Assembly: GCF_016906305.1 (NCBI RefSeq)
Contig: NZ_JADDOL010000003.1
Span: forward strand, 234,882 to 298,881
DNA: 64,000 bases
Direction: 5' to 3'
Origin: Alloalcanivorax marinus
Lineage (GTDB): Bacteria > Pseudomonadota > Gammaproteobacteria > Pseudomonadales > Alcanivoracaceae
In this document: positions 17,669-26,914 of the stretch, piece after piece
Numbering within the stretch: the stretch's first letter is position 1
How the letters are laid out: each line of letters opens with the position of its first letter
Program-made: the position numbers and the translations under genes
Notes under the pieces: generated by a model
What the model saw: the letters and a program-made list of their open reading frames with translations, nothing else
What the model was told of the DNA's origin: nothing
Databases searched by the model: none

Positions 17669-17992
17669 ATGACCGTCTACAAGCTCTGCTTCTACGTACC
17701 GGAAGACCACGCCGAGGCGGTCAAGACCGCGGTCTTCGAGGCCGGCGCCGGTCGCATCGGCAACTATGACCGTTGCAGTTTTCAGGTACGGGGGCAGGGG
17801 CAGTTCCGGCCTCTGGAAGGCAGCCATCCCCATCTTGGCGAGCACGATAAGGTCGAGACCGTGGACGAGTTCCGCGTCGAGATGATCTGCACCGACGACC
17901 ACCTGAAAGCGGCCCTCAGCGCCCTGCGTCTTGCCCATCCCTACGAAGAACCCGCCATCGATCTGTGGCGGCTCGAGGACCTGCCCGGCTGA
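17669..17992 (+). CDS. YqfO/NIF3-insert (CutA-like) domain protein
   Basis: Small protein of 107 residues equal to the stand-alone middle domain found inserted in some NIF3/YqfO proteins. It starts MTVYKLCFYVPEDHAEAVK, has GAGRIGNYDRCSFQVRGQG and ends HPYEEPAIDLWRL, which are hallmark segments of this ferredoxin-like, CutA1-related family. The biochemical role is unknown; proposals include metal or ligand binding in trimers. AGGAGG precedes the ATG at 17669. The TGA stop (17990-17992) coincides with the first bases of a REP-like element. Confidence 0.85.
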   Translation: MTVYKLCFYVPEDHAEAVKTAVFEAGAGRIGNYDRCSFQVRGQGQFRPLEGSHPHLGEHDKVETVDEFRVEMICTDDHLKAALSALRLAHPYEEPAIDLWRLEDLPG

Positions 17993-18047
17993 TCGCGGCT
18001 AAAGCCGCTCCTACGGAGCTTCCGTGGAAAGGGCTTTAGCCGCGATC
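17991..18047. repeat. REP-like inverted pair after the YqfO-like gene
   Basis: GATCGCGGCTAAAGCCGC plus TCCTAC (17991-18014) and GGCTTTAGCCGCGATC (18032-18047) form an inverted pair with a 17-base spacer. The first two bases overlap the TGA stop codon of the gene before it. A further degenerate GC-rich stretch continues to 18100 before the end of the leftward propeller gene. Confidence 0.8.
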
Positions 18048-18106
18048 AGCCGGTTGCCGGAGCGGCCGGGCGGCGGACCGCCGTAACCGCGATCAAACCT
18101 TCCGTT

Positions 18107-21100
18107 TCAAGCGGCGCCCACCCGCCGGCGCCGCAGCGCCAGCAGGCCTAGCAGACCCACCATCAGTCCACCGGCGGCGCCACCGCCTCCCCACAGATCC
18201 TCGGGGCGGCCTTTGTCGTCGGCGCGCTTCACCGCCAGCGTACCCGGATCCCGGATCACGCCGTCGGCGAGACCGTCCGCGTCGTTGGGGCCGCCGTCCT
18301 GGATCAGCAGCCGCACGCAGGCGTCGCCCTCAGTGAGGCCCGGCGTCCAGCTGTCCGCCGATACCACCGGGCACAGGCCCAGGCCGTTCTTCGGCGCACT
18401 GTGCAGCTGGTTGAACTCGTCCTCCAGGAACAGATGCCAGCCGCCGTTCAGGTACTTGCGCCATACCGCGCCGGCCGGGATCACCGCCTCGCCCACCAGC
18501 GGAATCGCCACCGGCACGGTTTCGCCGGGCTGGTTGAGCGCCTGGATCTCGAAGTCGACCGCCACGCCCTGGTGCAGGTAGGCGCTGTCCCCGGGCAGGG
18601 AGGCATCGCTGACGCCCAGGCCGAACTCGCCGCTGGCCCAGGACTGATTGCTGCTGGTGGCGCCCAGGGCCAGCCGGAACGGGCCGGCGGTTTCCAGATA
18701 GGCGTTGTCCTCGCCGTCGCACAGTGACACCCGGCTGCCCGGGCACAACGCCAGGCGGTGCGCCTCATCGGCGAACGGGTTGGCGGACGGGGGCACGCGC
18801 TGCGCCAGGGCATAGCAGCCTTCCGTCGGGCAGGTTTCCACCACCTGCAGGGTGGCCAGCGCCACGCCCTGGCTATCGGCGGTGGTGGCGGTCACCTTGA
18901 CCTCGTAGCTGCCGGGTTCCAGCGTTTCCAGATTGAAGGCGGCCTGGTTGCCATTGCTGTCCAGCGGCAGGCCTTCCGCCTGCCAGTCGTACTGCTCGAC
19001 CTGCGCGTTGCCGGCATCCAGGCTCAGGATAACGGTGCCTCTGTCGAGACCCACCACCCGGGTGTCCATGAGCAGCCCCTGGGTCACGGTGAGCCGCAAC
19101 GACAGCGGCAGCGGGTCGCTTTGCAGGGTCAGCGCCTGCTGGACCGGGTTGCCGGCCAGGGCGCCGTCCAGATCGCTGAGTTCCAGAGCGGCGCTGTCGC
19201 CGGCGCCGGTGGGCACGGCCAGTTCCAGGCGCCGCGCGTCGTTCTCGAACAGGCTCACCGTCTGGGTTTCGAAGCCCATGCCGCTGCCGTTCAGGGTGGC
19301 GGTGACCGGGTACTCGATGGGTTCGTCGCTCAGCCAGACGGTCAGGCCGCTGGTGTCGTCGCGCAGGGCGCGGCGGTGGCTGCTGGCGAACGCCAGGTAG
19401 GGCAGCACATCGATGGTCACCTCGGTGATTTCACCGGACACGGCGTCGCTGAACAGCAGGGTATAACGACCGGTCCGTTCGGCGACGAAGGTGTAGCTGC
19501 CGTCCTCGTTGAGGGTCAGCAGGGTATCCGCGTCGTCGCCGAACAGGGGCTCGTCAACGCCGGCGCGCATGCGGTAGACGGACGAGAGAGCTTTGTCGCC
19601 CGCACCGCCTTGCAAACGGAAGCTAACGCCTTCGGCACTGGCCAGCGGGGCCTCGCTGTCCTTCTCCGCTTCGGTGGACGGATAGATGGCGATGGTCAGG
19701 GTGCAGTCGGCGGTCAGTGGCTGAGTGGTCACCGTGTTGCCGTTTCGCAACGCGCCGCAATCACCGCCCACCACCACATAGTCGGACGGGTTGGCCAGGC
19801 TCAACTCGAAGCTGGCGGTTTCATTGACATAAAGGGTCTGGCTGGCCGGGGTGATCTGGCCGTCGCCATTCAGTACCGCGGTGGCGGTGTATTCGGGCAG
19901 CGCCTGCCATTGGGCGGTGACGCTGAGGTCGTTGGCGGGCATGGTTTCCGGCAGGGCTGGCTGCCAGCCGAGGAAGGTATAACCGGCGCGGGTCGGCGTG
20001 GGCGCGGCAATGGTATCCCCGAAATCCACCGCCAGATCATTCAGGGCCTCGCCGCCGTTGGTATCGAAGCTGACCGTGTACGAGTTGGTTTGCCACTGAG
20101 CGTACAGCGTGGCGGCCGATTGCGTCACGGTCAGGGTGTCGGTATAGCCGGTGCCGGTACCGTCGGCTTGCGTGTTCCAGCCCGTGAAGGTGTGGCCTTC
20201 GCGGGTGGGCGCGGCGGGCAGACTGACGGTGGTGTCGGCGAAGTAGAAAACGGTGTCGCTCTGACCGGTTTGCGTGTCGAAGGTGATGCCTATGTTGGGG
20301 CTCAAGATTGCCAGGTTTTGGGTCGGCTGGTTACCCACCGCGTTGAACGCGCCACCCACATAGAGCTGGTCGCCGCCGACGCCCAGGGCGTTGACCGCCT
20401 CGGTAATGCCCGGCTCCGGCCGTTGCCAGTTGTCGCCGTCGTACACGTACAGACCGGTGTCGCCGGCGGCGAACAACAGATCCTTGAACTCGACGGCGGA
20501 GTAAATGGCGGGGGTGGTTGCATCCGGCAGCGGTTCTTCCCAGTCCGTGCCGTTAAAGACATAGGCGTGGCTGGCGGTGGCGTTGGCGTCTGGAGCGAAC
20601 ACCATCAGCTGGTCCTGGTAGAGCGCCAGGGCGGTGAAGCGGTCAACTTCCGGAATACCGGGAAAGGAACCATAGCTACCGGTGCCAGGGTACGCGACCA
20701 GATTCATGTCGCTGCCATGGAACTGAATATTCCCGGCAAGAAACAGGATATCCTGATGCACTTCCAGGTCAAGCAACTCACCGGACAGCCCGGTGAGATT
20801 GAGACCCGCCCAGGTGCTTCCGGTCCAAGCGGCGAGCAGGGTGGTGGGAGCGCCGCCGGCCTGGGTGAAATCACCGCCTATATAGAGCTGGTCACGCCAG
20901 ACCTGGAAGGCACGCACGGTACCGTTGACGCCGCTACCCAGGGGCTGCCATTGCTGGCCGTCCCAGCGGGCGACACCGGCGGCGGGATTGCCATCCGCTT
21001 CGCTGAAGTCGCCGCCGGCGTAGAGTTCATTGTTGAAGGTTGCCAGGGCCCGCACCGTGCCGTTGAATCCTCCGCCCAGGGCCTGCCACGTGCCGCCATC

Positions 21101-22324
21101 CCAACGCGCGATCCGATTGACCGATACCCCGACAATATGAGTGAAAGCCCCGGCGACGATCAGATCGTTGTCCTGGCGATGGATCGCATGGACCGGGCCG
21201 TCCAGGAACGCGGACTCGAAGCCTCGCCACTCGGCGCCATTGTTCAGGCGCACCAGATTAATGGCGCCGTTTTTATCGAGCAGGCCGCCCACCACGATTT
21301 CGTTGTTGAACTTGGTGATGCGATAGAGACGAATCACCGACCCGGCGTAGAGGCCGAGCCCATCGCCCACGGTGCTCCATTGGCTACCGTCCCAGGCGGC
21401 GATGCCCAGGGAACTGACGCCGCCGGCGGCTTCGAAGGAACCGCCGACATAGAGTTTGTCGTTGTCCGCGTACAGCGAGTAACCGGCATCGGACAGGCCG
21501 CCGCCGACCGCGGACCAGGTGTTGCCATCCCAGACCGCCATGTAATTCGCCGCAGTGCCCCCGGCGGCGGTAAATGAGCCGGTGGCGTAAAGCTTGCCCT
21601 GAAACACCACGGCATCGGTCACCGTGGTGTTCGTGCCGTCGCCGAAACCAGACCACTCGCTGCCGTTCCAGCGCACGATGTAGTTGTAGTTCTGGCCGTT
21701 GACCATATAAAAAGAGCCCGCCACGACCAGATCGCCGTTGTATTCCGACAGCGAGTTAACGGTGCCGTGGTCCGGGCCGCCCATGCCGTGCCACTGGCTG
21801 CCGTCCCAGCGGGCGATGCGATTGGCGGGCTGGCCCCCGGCTTGGGTGAAAATACCACCGACGATCAGCTCGCCGTTGTAGACGGTCAGGTCCACCACGC
21901 TGGAATCGAACCCGTCGCCCAGGGGCGCCCATTGCGCACCGTCCCAACTGGCGATGCGCGAGGCACTGACGCCACTGGCGGTGGTGAAGGAGCCGCCGAC
22001 GATCAGTTTGCCGTCGTACACGGTCATGGCGTAGACCGCGTTGTTGACGCCATCGCCCAGCTTCTCCCACTGGTAGCCGTTCCAGCGGGCCACGTAGTAG
22101 ACCTGCTGGCCGCCGACCTGGGCGAAGGTGCCGCCGACGTACAGCTCGCCCTGATACTCGGCCATGGCGCGCACCTGGTTATTGGGCGAGCCGGTATCCA
22201 GGGCGGCGAAGGCTTCCCAGTTGGCGGCACTGAAGGTTTGGGCGGTGGCGGCCTGGGCGATCAGGCACGCAGCGGCCACCAGCAACGCGGACAGGCCGCG
22301 TCGGGCAAAGGACAGGACGGTCAC
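18107..22324 (-). CDS. Secreted beta-propeller protein with InlB B-repeats, choice-of-anchor U and GlyGly-CTERM-like tail
   Basis: A 1405-residue exported protein. A signal peptide (SALLVAAACLIAQAATA) is followed by about 14 repeats of ~45-50 residues with the pattern LYVGGTFTQAGG...IARWDG..W..LG.G (residues ~45-700), probably two seven-bladed propellers. Next come two InlB B-repeats (GHTFTGWNTQADGTGTGY; AGYTFLGWQPALP), Ig-like segments, and a choice-of-anchor-U-like domain (AVWRKYLNGGWHLF; IQDGGPNDADGLADGVIRDP). The end is GGGGAAGGLMVGLLGLLALRRRR, a GlyGly-CTERM-like sorting signal: Gly run, one span, Arg cluster. GTG 22324 is chosen since GGGGGAA precedes it and a clean signal peptide results; GTG 22354 is the alternative. 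Probably a T2SS/rhombosortase-processed surface protein; function unknown. Confidence 0.85.
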   Translation of the reverse strand: MTVLSFARRGLSALLVAAACLIAQAATAQTFSAANWEAFAALDTGSPNNQVRAMAEYQGELYVGGTFAQVGGQQVYYVARWNGYQWEKLGDGVNNAVYAMTVYDGKLIVGGSFTTASGVSASRIASWDGAQWAPLGDGFDSSVVDLTVYNGELIVGGIFTQAGGQPANRIARWDGSQWHGMGGPDHGTVNSLSEYNGDLVVAGSFYMVNGQNYNYIVRWNGSEWSGFGDGTNTTVTDAVVFQGKLYATGSFTAAGGTAANYMAVWDGNTWSAVGGGLSDAGYSLYADNDKLYVGGSFEAAGGVSSLGIAAWDGSQWSTVGDGLGLYAGSVIRLYRITKFNNEIVVGGLLDKNGAINLVRLNNGAEWRGFESAFLDGPVHAIHRQDNDLIVAGAFTHIVGVSVNRIARWDGGTWQALGGGFNGTVRALATFNNELYAGGDFSEADGNPAAGVARWDGQQWQPLGSGVNGTVRAFQVWRDQLYIGGDFTQAGGAPTTLLAAWTGSTWAGLNLTGLSGELLDLEVHQDILFLAGNIQFHGSDMNLVAYPGTGSYGSFPGIPEVDRFTALALYQDQLMVFAPDANATASHAYVFNGTDWEEPLPDATTPAIYSAVEFKDLLFAAGDTGLYVYDGDNWQRPEPGITEAVNALGVGGDQLYVGGAFNAVGNQPTQNLAILSPNIGITFDTQTGQSDTVFYFADTTVSLPAAPTREGHTFTGWNTQADGTGTGYTDTLTVTQSAATLYAQWQTNSYTVSFDTNGGEALNDLAVDFGDTIAAPTPTRAGYTFLGWQPALPETMPANDLSVTAQWQALPEYTATAVLNGDGQITPASQTLYVNETASFELSLANPSDYVVVGGDCGALRNGNTVTTQPLTADCTLTIAIYPSTEAEKDSEAPLASAEGVSFRLQGGAGDKALSSVYRMRAGVDEPLFGDDADTLLTLNEDGSYTFVAERTGRYTLLFSDAVSGEITEVTIDVLPYLAFASSHRRALRDDTSGLTVWLSDEPIEYPVTATLNGSGMGFETQTVSLFENDARRLELAVPTGAGDSAALELSDLDGALAGNPVQQALTLQSDPLPLSLRLTVTQGLLMDTRVVGLDRGTVILSLDAGNAQVEQYDWQAEGLPLDSNGNQAAFNLETLEPGSYEVKVTATTADSQGVALATLQVVETCPTEGCYALAQRVPPSANPFADEAHRLALCPGSRVSLCDGEDNAYLETAGPFRLALGATSSNQSWASGEFGLGVSDASLPGDSAYLHQGVAVDFEIQALNQPGETVPVAIPLVGEAVIPAGAVWRKYLNGGWHLFLEDEFNQLHSAPKNGLGLCPVVSADSWTPGLTEGDACVRLLIQDGGPNDADGLADGVIRDPGTLAVKRADDKGRPEDLWGGGGAAGGLMVGLLGLLALRRRRVGAA

Positions 22325-22518
22325 GAAAGGTTCCCCCGGAATTGGCGTTCCCACGCCAGCGCTATCGGCTAAGGGGCGCCTTCCAGCGCCCCCGGTCTAA
22401 AGTCGTTATCGACGTTATTGGGGATAGGTTAAGCGGCTTTTGTGACGAAGTGTATCTGCCATTTATTGCGAATGTTAACGGATACGACTTTGTTCGTAGA
22501 TATCAGGACCGCTGGATG

Positions 22519-23085
22519 CTACAGGGCGTCATCCAGGGAGGGCTTGCGCCGCAGCGGCTGGATGTCCTGGGTGCGCACCGGAAAGTCGCCGTTGCCGGCC
22601 CGATCCTGGAAATAGAACTTCAGGGTACGGCCAATGGTGGGGAAGGCCAGCTCGTCCCAGGGAATCTGATCTTCCGTGAACAGGGCGGCGTCGGCGCTCT
22701 CTTCACCGACGCCGTAGTCGCCGTTGACCATGTCGCTGAGGAAGAACATGTAGACCTGATTGATGTGCGGCAGGTTGAACACCGTGTACAGGTCGCCGAT
22801 GGCCACGGTGGCGCAGGCCTCTTCCCAGGTTTCCCGGGCGGCCCCTTCCTGGAGGGTTTCGCCGTTCTCCATATAGCCGGCGGGCAGGGTCCAGTAGCCG
22901 ATGCGCGGCTCGATGGCGCGCTTGCAAAGCAGGATGCGACCTTCCCAGACCGGAATGGCCCCCACCACGATCTTGGGGTTCTGGTAATGGATGGTGCCGC
23001 ACTGCCCGCACCAGTAGCGCGGACGATTGTCGCCTTGGGGAACGGAAAACAGGATCTCATTGCCACAATGGCTGCAGTATTTCAT
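22519..23085 (-). CDS. Nudix hydrolase with N-terminal zinc ribbon
   Basis: Protein of 188 residues. The N-terminal zinc ribbon has CSHCGNE and [13 protein letters not shown] (four Cys). The Nudix fold has the box [21 protein letters not shown], which fits GX5EX7REUXEEXGU except Ala-Cys at the usual Gly position. [12 protein letters not shown] and the acidic [16 protein letters not shown] follow. The layout resembles NADH-pyrophosphatase-related or ADP-ribose-type Nudix proteins; the substrate is not determinable. ATG 23085 starts right at the zinc ribbon and removes a non-conserved upstream extension. It diverges from a second Nudix gene across about 170 bp. Confidence 0.88.
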   Translation of the reverse strand: MKYCSHCGNEILFSVPQGDNRPRYWCGQCGTIHYQNPKIVVGAIPVWEGRILLCKRAIEPRIGYWTLPAGYMENGETLQEGAARETWEEACATVAIGDLYTVFNLPHINQVYMFFLSDMVNGDYGVGEESADAALFTEDQIPWDELAFPTIGRTLKFYFQDRAGNGDFPVRTQDIQPLRRKPSLDDAL

Positions 23086-23257
23086 CGAAAGGCTCGGCGG
23101 CTCCGGGTCGGCGAACGGCCAGACTACTGACTTGCCGGGGCGCCGGCAATCGTCCATGACGTGAACGGCGCGGGTCGGTTCGGCTTGCCCGACGGGCGGC
23201 CTCTGTTCAAACTGTTGTTTGAAAAGCAGGGTGTGAATTGATCTCGGGAGCGTGGAA

Positions 23258-23839
23258 GTGTTGGATCTGTTGCGGCAGCGCATGGCGGCCTACCCCTATA
23301 ACGATCTGCCGGTGGCACTGCCGGAGGCGGCCGTGCTGATGCCCTTCGTGGATCAGCCGGAGCCGGAACTGATCCTGACCGTGCGCGCCCAGGGGCTGTC
23401 CACCCACGCCGGCCAGGTGGCCTTTCCCGGCGGCAAGCGCGACCCCGAGGACCCGGACCTGAAAACCACCGCCCTGCGCGAAAGCCTGGAAGAGGTGGGG
23501 CTGCCGGACGATCAGGTGGAGGTGGTCGGCAACCTGTCGCCGGTGCCGTCGCGCTTTGGCATCAAGGTGACCCCGTTCGTGGGCCTGGTGCGCCCGGGGG
23601 TGTCGCTGGTCCCCGAGCCCGGCGAGATCGAGACCATCTTCCAGGTGCCGCTGAGTTTCTTCCTGGACCAGCCGCCACGGCTGTCGGCGCCGGTGGAGTT
23701 TTACGGCCGCCGCCTGCGCATGCCCAGCTATCATTATGAGGACAAGCACATCTGGGGTCTGACCGCGTTCATGATCCTGGACCTGATCAACCATGTGTAC
23801 GACGCCGATGTGCGTTTCGACCTGACAGGTGAACAATGA
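23258..23839 (+). CDS. NudL-type CoA pyrophosphatase (Nudix)
   Basis: Nudix protein of 193 residues in the CoA-pyrophosphatase (YeaB/NudL, formerly UPF0035) branch, which hydrolyses CoA and acyl-CoA to 3',5'-ADP and phosphopantetheine species. The family block is [19 protein letters not shown], followed by the Nudix segment [13 protein letters not shown]. The start is GTG at 23258 with GGAG about 7 bases ahead; GTG at 23252 lies too near the same site. It overlaps the gamma-carbonic anhydrase start by 4 bp, so translation is coupled. Confidence 0.9.
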   Translation: MLDLLRQRMAAYPYNDLPVALPEAAVLMPFVDQPEPELILTVRAQGLSTHAGQVAFPGGKRDPEDPDLKTTALRESLEEVGLPDDQVEVVGNLSPVPSRFGIKVTPFVGLVRPGVSLVPEPGEIETIFQVPLSFFLDQPPRLSAPVEFYGRRLRMPSYHYEDKHIWGLTAFMILDLINHVYDADVRFDLTGEQ

Positions 23840-24372
23840 TCTATAAATTGGGAGATCGCCGCGTGGAACTGCGCGGCGAGGGGCAGTGGATCGCGCCCGA
23901 CGCCACCGTGATCGGCTCGGTGGTGCTCGGCGAAAACGTGAGCGTCTGGTTCGGCGCGGTGATCCGTGGCGACAACGACCTGATCGAAATCGGCGACAAC
24001 TCCAATGTGCAGGAAAATTCCGTGCTGCACGTGGACCCGGGCGTGCCCATGAAGATTGGCAAGGGCGTCACCGTGGGCCACAAGGTCATGCTGCACGGCT
24101 GCACCATCGGCGACAACAGCCTGATCGGTATCAACGCGGTGGTGCTCAACAAGGCCCGCATCGGCAATAACTGCATCATCGGCGCCCACGCCCTGGTGCC
24201 GGAGGGCATGGAGATTCCCGACAACTCCCTGGTAATGGGGGCCCCGGCCAAGGTGGTGAAGGAGATTTCCGACGGCCACAAGGCCATGCTGACCATGAGC
24301 AGCCAGCATTACGCCGCCCATGCCCGCCATTTCGAGGAGCATCTGGAAATCGATGAGCGCTTCCAGGACTGA
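23836..24372 (+). CDS. Gamma-carbonic anhydrase family protein
   Basis: Left-handed beta-helix (hexapeptide-repeat) protein of 178 residues, YrdA/CaiE/PaaY type. Zinc-ligand positions are visible as VLHVDPG and GHKVMLHG (three His), and the repeats run from about residue 15 to 140 ([36 protein letters not shown]). Members are trimers; some have carbonic anhydrase activity, others act as thioesterases. The ATG overlaps the preceding stop as ATGA. The 3' end overlaps the next gene by 20 bp. Confidence 0.9.
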   Translation: MIYKLGDRRVELRGEGQWIAPDATVIGSVVLGENVSVWFGAVIRGDNDLIEIGDNSNVQENSVLHVDPGVPMKIGKGVTVGHKVMLHGCTIGDNSLIGINAVVLNKARIGNNCIIGAHALVPEGMEIPDNSLVMGAPAKVVKEISDGHKAMLTMSSQHYAAHARHFEEHLEIDERFQD

Positions 24373-24574
24373 GCCCCGGGTGGTGTCGCCCTGCGTCTCG
24401 ATCTGCGCGCTGGACGGCGACGACGTTTGCGTGGGCTGCTTCCGCACCGGCCGGGAAATCAGCTATTGGGGCCGGTTGCCCTCGGATTGGCAGCGTGAAG
24501 TGCTGGCGCGCAGCCAGCGGCGCCAGGCCGGCGAGAATGCTCCCTGCGTGATGGAGGAAGTCAGCCTTCTATGA
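24353..24574 (+). CDS. DUF1289 domain-containing protein
   Basis: Small protein of 73 residues with the conserved DUF1289 block: [19 protein letters not shown], then RTGREISYW and a basic tail VLARSQRRQ. Four Cys (PCVSIC, VCVGC) suggest a metal or Fe-S site. Function unknown. ATG 24353 lies inside the end of the carbonic anhydrase gene and there is another coupled gene 10 bp downstream. Confidence 0.85.
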   Translation: MSASRTEPRVVSPCVSICALDGDDVCVGCFRTGREISYWGRLPSDWQREVLARSQRRQAGENAPCVMEEVSLL

Positions 24575-24584
24575 GAAAGCCCCG

Positions 24585-25586
24585 ATGAAAGCCCCCATAA
24601 GTCTGCCCGGCCTGAAGAAGGTCGACGGCAAGGACGACAAAAGCGGGCCGCCGCCGGCGCCGCCCCGGCCCCGGGTGGGGCTGGCCCTGGGCAGTGGCTC
24701 GGCACGGGGCTGGGCGCACATCGGCATCATCCAGGGCCTGGAAGAAATGGGCGTGGACATCGATGTGGTGGCCGGCACCTCCATCGGCGCGCTGGTGGGC
24801 GGCGCCTACGTCAGTGGCGCGCTCGGTGACTTCGGTGCCTGGGTCAAGACCCTGACCACCCGCGACGTGTTCAGCCTGATGGACTTCACCTTCTCCGGCG
24901 GTGTGGTCAAGGGCGAAAAGCTGTTCGGCTTCTTCGAGCAGATGCACAGCAACCCGGACATCGAGGACCTGGACAAGCGCTTCGTCACCGTGGCCACCGA
25001 TATGAAAAGCGGCCGCGAGGTGTGGATCAGCAAGGGGCCGGTGCTGGACGCCGCCCGCGCCTCCTGCGCGCTGCCGGGGCTGTTCTCGCCGTTCCAGCAT
25101 CAGACCCGCTGGATGCTCGACGGCGGCCTGGTGAACCCGGTGCCGGTGTCCGCCGCCCGCGCCTTCGGCGCCGACGTGGTGATCGCCGTCAACCTGAACG
25201 CCCAGCTGGTGGGCGCCCACCTGAGCCGGCAGCGGCCGCCGGACGAGGAGCATCAGAGCGAGGAAGACCGCAGCCTGTGGCAGAAGATGACCGGCTATTT
25301 CGCCGCCGGTGAAGGGCAGAACCCGGGCTTTTTCGACGTGGTGGCGTCCAGCGTCAACATCATGCAGGACCGCATCACCCGCTCACGGATGGCCGGCGAC
25401 CCGCCGGAGATCACCCTGATTCCGCTGCTGGAGGACTTCGCCCTGATGGACTTCCATCGCGCCAGCGAGGCCATCGACGAGGGCCGGCGCCTGGTGGATC
25501 GCCACGAGGGCGATATCCGCGCCTGGATCGGTTCGCCCCACGCGGTGGTGGATGCCACCGCCGACCGCGAGGATGAGGAGGGCTAG
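24585..25586 (+). CDS. Patatin-like phospholipase family protein (RssA/YchK-like)
   Basis: Protein of 333 residues with a patatin fold. Visible parts are the oxyanion loop LGSGSARGWAHIGII, the nucleophile elbow GTSIGALVGG (Ser near residue 67) and the catalytic-Asp motif DGGLVNPVPV. The Ser-Asp dyad predicts acyl hydrolase activity on lipids. A Pro-rich basic N-terminus (KKVDGKDDKSGPPPAPP) precedes the domain with no clear signal peptide. The 3' end overlaps by 4 bp the 3' end of the convergent CNNM/CorC gene. Confidence 0.92.
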   Translation: MKAPISLPGLKKVDGKDDKSGPPPAPPRPRVGLALGSGSARGWAHIGIIQGLEEMGVDIDVVAGTSIGALVGGAYVSGALGDFGAWVKTLTTRDVFSLMDFTFSGGVVKGEKLFGFFEQMHSNPDIEDLDKRFVTVATDMKSGREVWISKGPVLDAARASCALPGLFSPFQHQTRWMLDGGLVNPVPVSAARAFGADVVIAVNLNAQLVGAHLSRQRPPDEEHQSEEDRSLWQKMTGYFAAGEGQNPGFFDVVASSVNIMQDRITRSRMAGDPPEITLIPLLEDFALMDFHRASEAIDEGRRLVDRHEGDIRAWIGSPHAVVDATADREDEEG

Positions 25587-26842
25587 CTCGAAGCCAGTCT
25601 GACCCGGGCGGTTTTCACCATATTGTCCTTCACCTGGACGATCTCGATCAGATAGTCGCCGATACGGATCGAGATATTGGCGTCCGGAATGTCTTCCAGA
25701 TGCTCCAGGATCAGGCCGTTGAGAGTGCGTGGCCCGCCGGTGGGCAGGTCCCATTCCAGGGAGCGGTTGATGTCGCGCAGGTGGGTGGCGCCGTCGATCA
25801 CGAAGCTGCCGTCCTCCTGGGGGTGAATATCCTGGCTGCTGGCGGCCAGGTCGGTGGTGAACTCGCCGACGATCTCCTCGAGAATATCCTCCAGGGTCAC
25901 CAGCCCCAGCACGTCCCCGTACTCGTCCACCACGATGCCGATGCGCCGCTTGGCGTTCTGGAAGTTGATCAGCTGCCGGTTCAGGGAGGTGCCCTCGGGC
26001 ACGAAGTAGGGCTCCACCGTGTACTGCATCAGCTCGGCCTTGTTGATGTCTTCCTTGAGCAGCAGGCGGCTGAGTTTGCGCAGGTGCAGGGTGCCGAGCA
26101 TGTTGTTCGGGTCGCCCCGGTACACCGGCAGGCGGGTGTGCTGGCTGGCGCGCAGGGTGCCCATGATCTCGTCCATATCGTCATCGATGTCCACGCCCAC
26201 CATCTCGTTGCGCGGAATCATGATGTCCTCCACCGTGACGCTTTCCAGGTCGAGGATATTGAGCAGCATCTTCTGGTGCTTTTCCGGGATCAGGCCGCCG
26301 GCCTCGTTGACCACGGTGCGCAGCTCCTCCGGGCTGAGATGATCGTCCTCGCCCTGGCCGGTGGCGGTGCCGGCCAGCCGCAGGAACACCATGCTGACGC
26401 CGTTCACCAGCCACACCAGCGGCGCCAGCAGCCACTGCAGCGGCTTGAGCACGAAGCTGGCGGGGAAGGCCACCCGCTCCGGCTTCATGGCCGCGTAGGT
26501 CTTCGGCGTGATCTCGGCGAACACCAGCATCACCAGGGTGATCACCACCGGCGCCACCGCCGCGCCGGAGTCGCCCAGCCAGCGGATCGCCAGGATCGCC
26601 GCCACCGTGGCGGCGAAGTTGTTGACGAAATTGTTACCGATCAGGATCACCGACAGCAGCCGGTCGGTGCGGCGCAGCAGTTCCTCCACCCGCCGGGCGG
26701 CGCGGTGCCCCTGCCGGGCCAGGTGGCGCAGCCGGTAGCGGTTGATCGCCACCATGCCGGTTTCACTGCTGGAGAAGAACGCGGACGCGAGAATCAGGAT
26801 GACCAGGGCGGTGAGCAGCCACCCGTCGGAGAAACTGTCCAA
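25583..26842 (-). CDS. CNNM/HlyC-CorC family protein (DUF21-CBS-CorC)
   Basis: Integral membrane protein of 419 residues. The N-terminal DUF21/CNNM domain has about three spans (LTALVILILASAFFSSSETG; NNFVNNFAATVAAILAI; ALNTL-type segment near TPKTYAAMKPERVAFP). It is followed by a CBS pair (EDIMIPRNEMVGVDIDDDM; IGIVVDEYGDVLGLVTLEDI) and a C-terminal CorC_HlyC domain. Relatives transport or regulate Mg2+/Co2+. The start is TTG at 26842 since no ATG lies nearby, so it is somewhat uncertain. The gene neighbours ypjD-like and ffh genes as in pseudomonads. Confidence 0.9.
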   Translation of the reverse strand: MDSFSDGWLLTALVILILASAFFSSSETGMVAINRYRLRHLARQGHRAARRVEELLRRTDRLLSVILIGNNFVNNFAATVAAILAIRWLGDSGAAVAPVVITLVMLVFAEITPKTYAAMKPERVAFPASFVLKPLQWLLAPLVWLVNGVSMVFLRLAGTATGQGEDDHLSPEELRTVVNEAGGLIPEKHQKMLLNILDLESVTVEDIMIPRNEMVGVDIDDDMDEIMGTLRASQHTRLPVYRGDPNNMLGTLHLRKLSRLLLKEDINKAELMQYTVEPYFVPEGTSLNRQLINFQNAKRRIGIVVDEYGDVLGLVTLEDILEEIVGEFTTDLAASSQDIHPQEDGSFVIDGATHLRDINRSLEWDLPTGGPRTLNGLILEHLEDIPDANISIRIGDYLIEIVQVKDNMVKTARVRLASS

Positions 26843-26914
26843 GAGGGAGTCGTTTGGTTGCTGATTGGCCGGCCATTGTTTGGGCGCCCGGCGGGGCTGT
26901 CAAGCGACGCCGGC

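Noticed and set aside
18758..21577. 939-codon plus-strand frame opposite the beta-propeller gene
   Set aside because: Repeats of the propeller gene produce a periodic antisense frame; no domain and no ribosome site.
18107..22324. Calling the InlB B-repeats evidence for a host-invasion protein
   Set aside because: InlB B-repeats are common in many surface proteins of free-living bacteria and the rest of the chain is not internalin-like.
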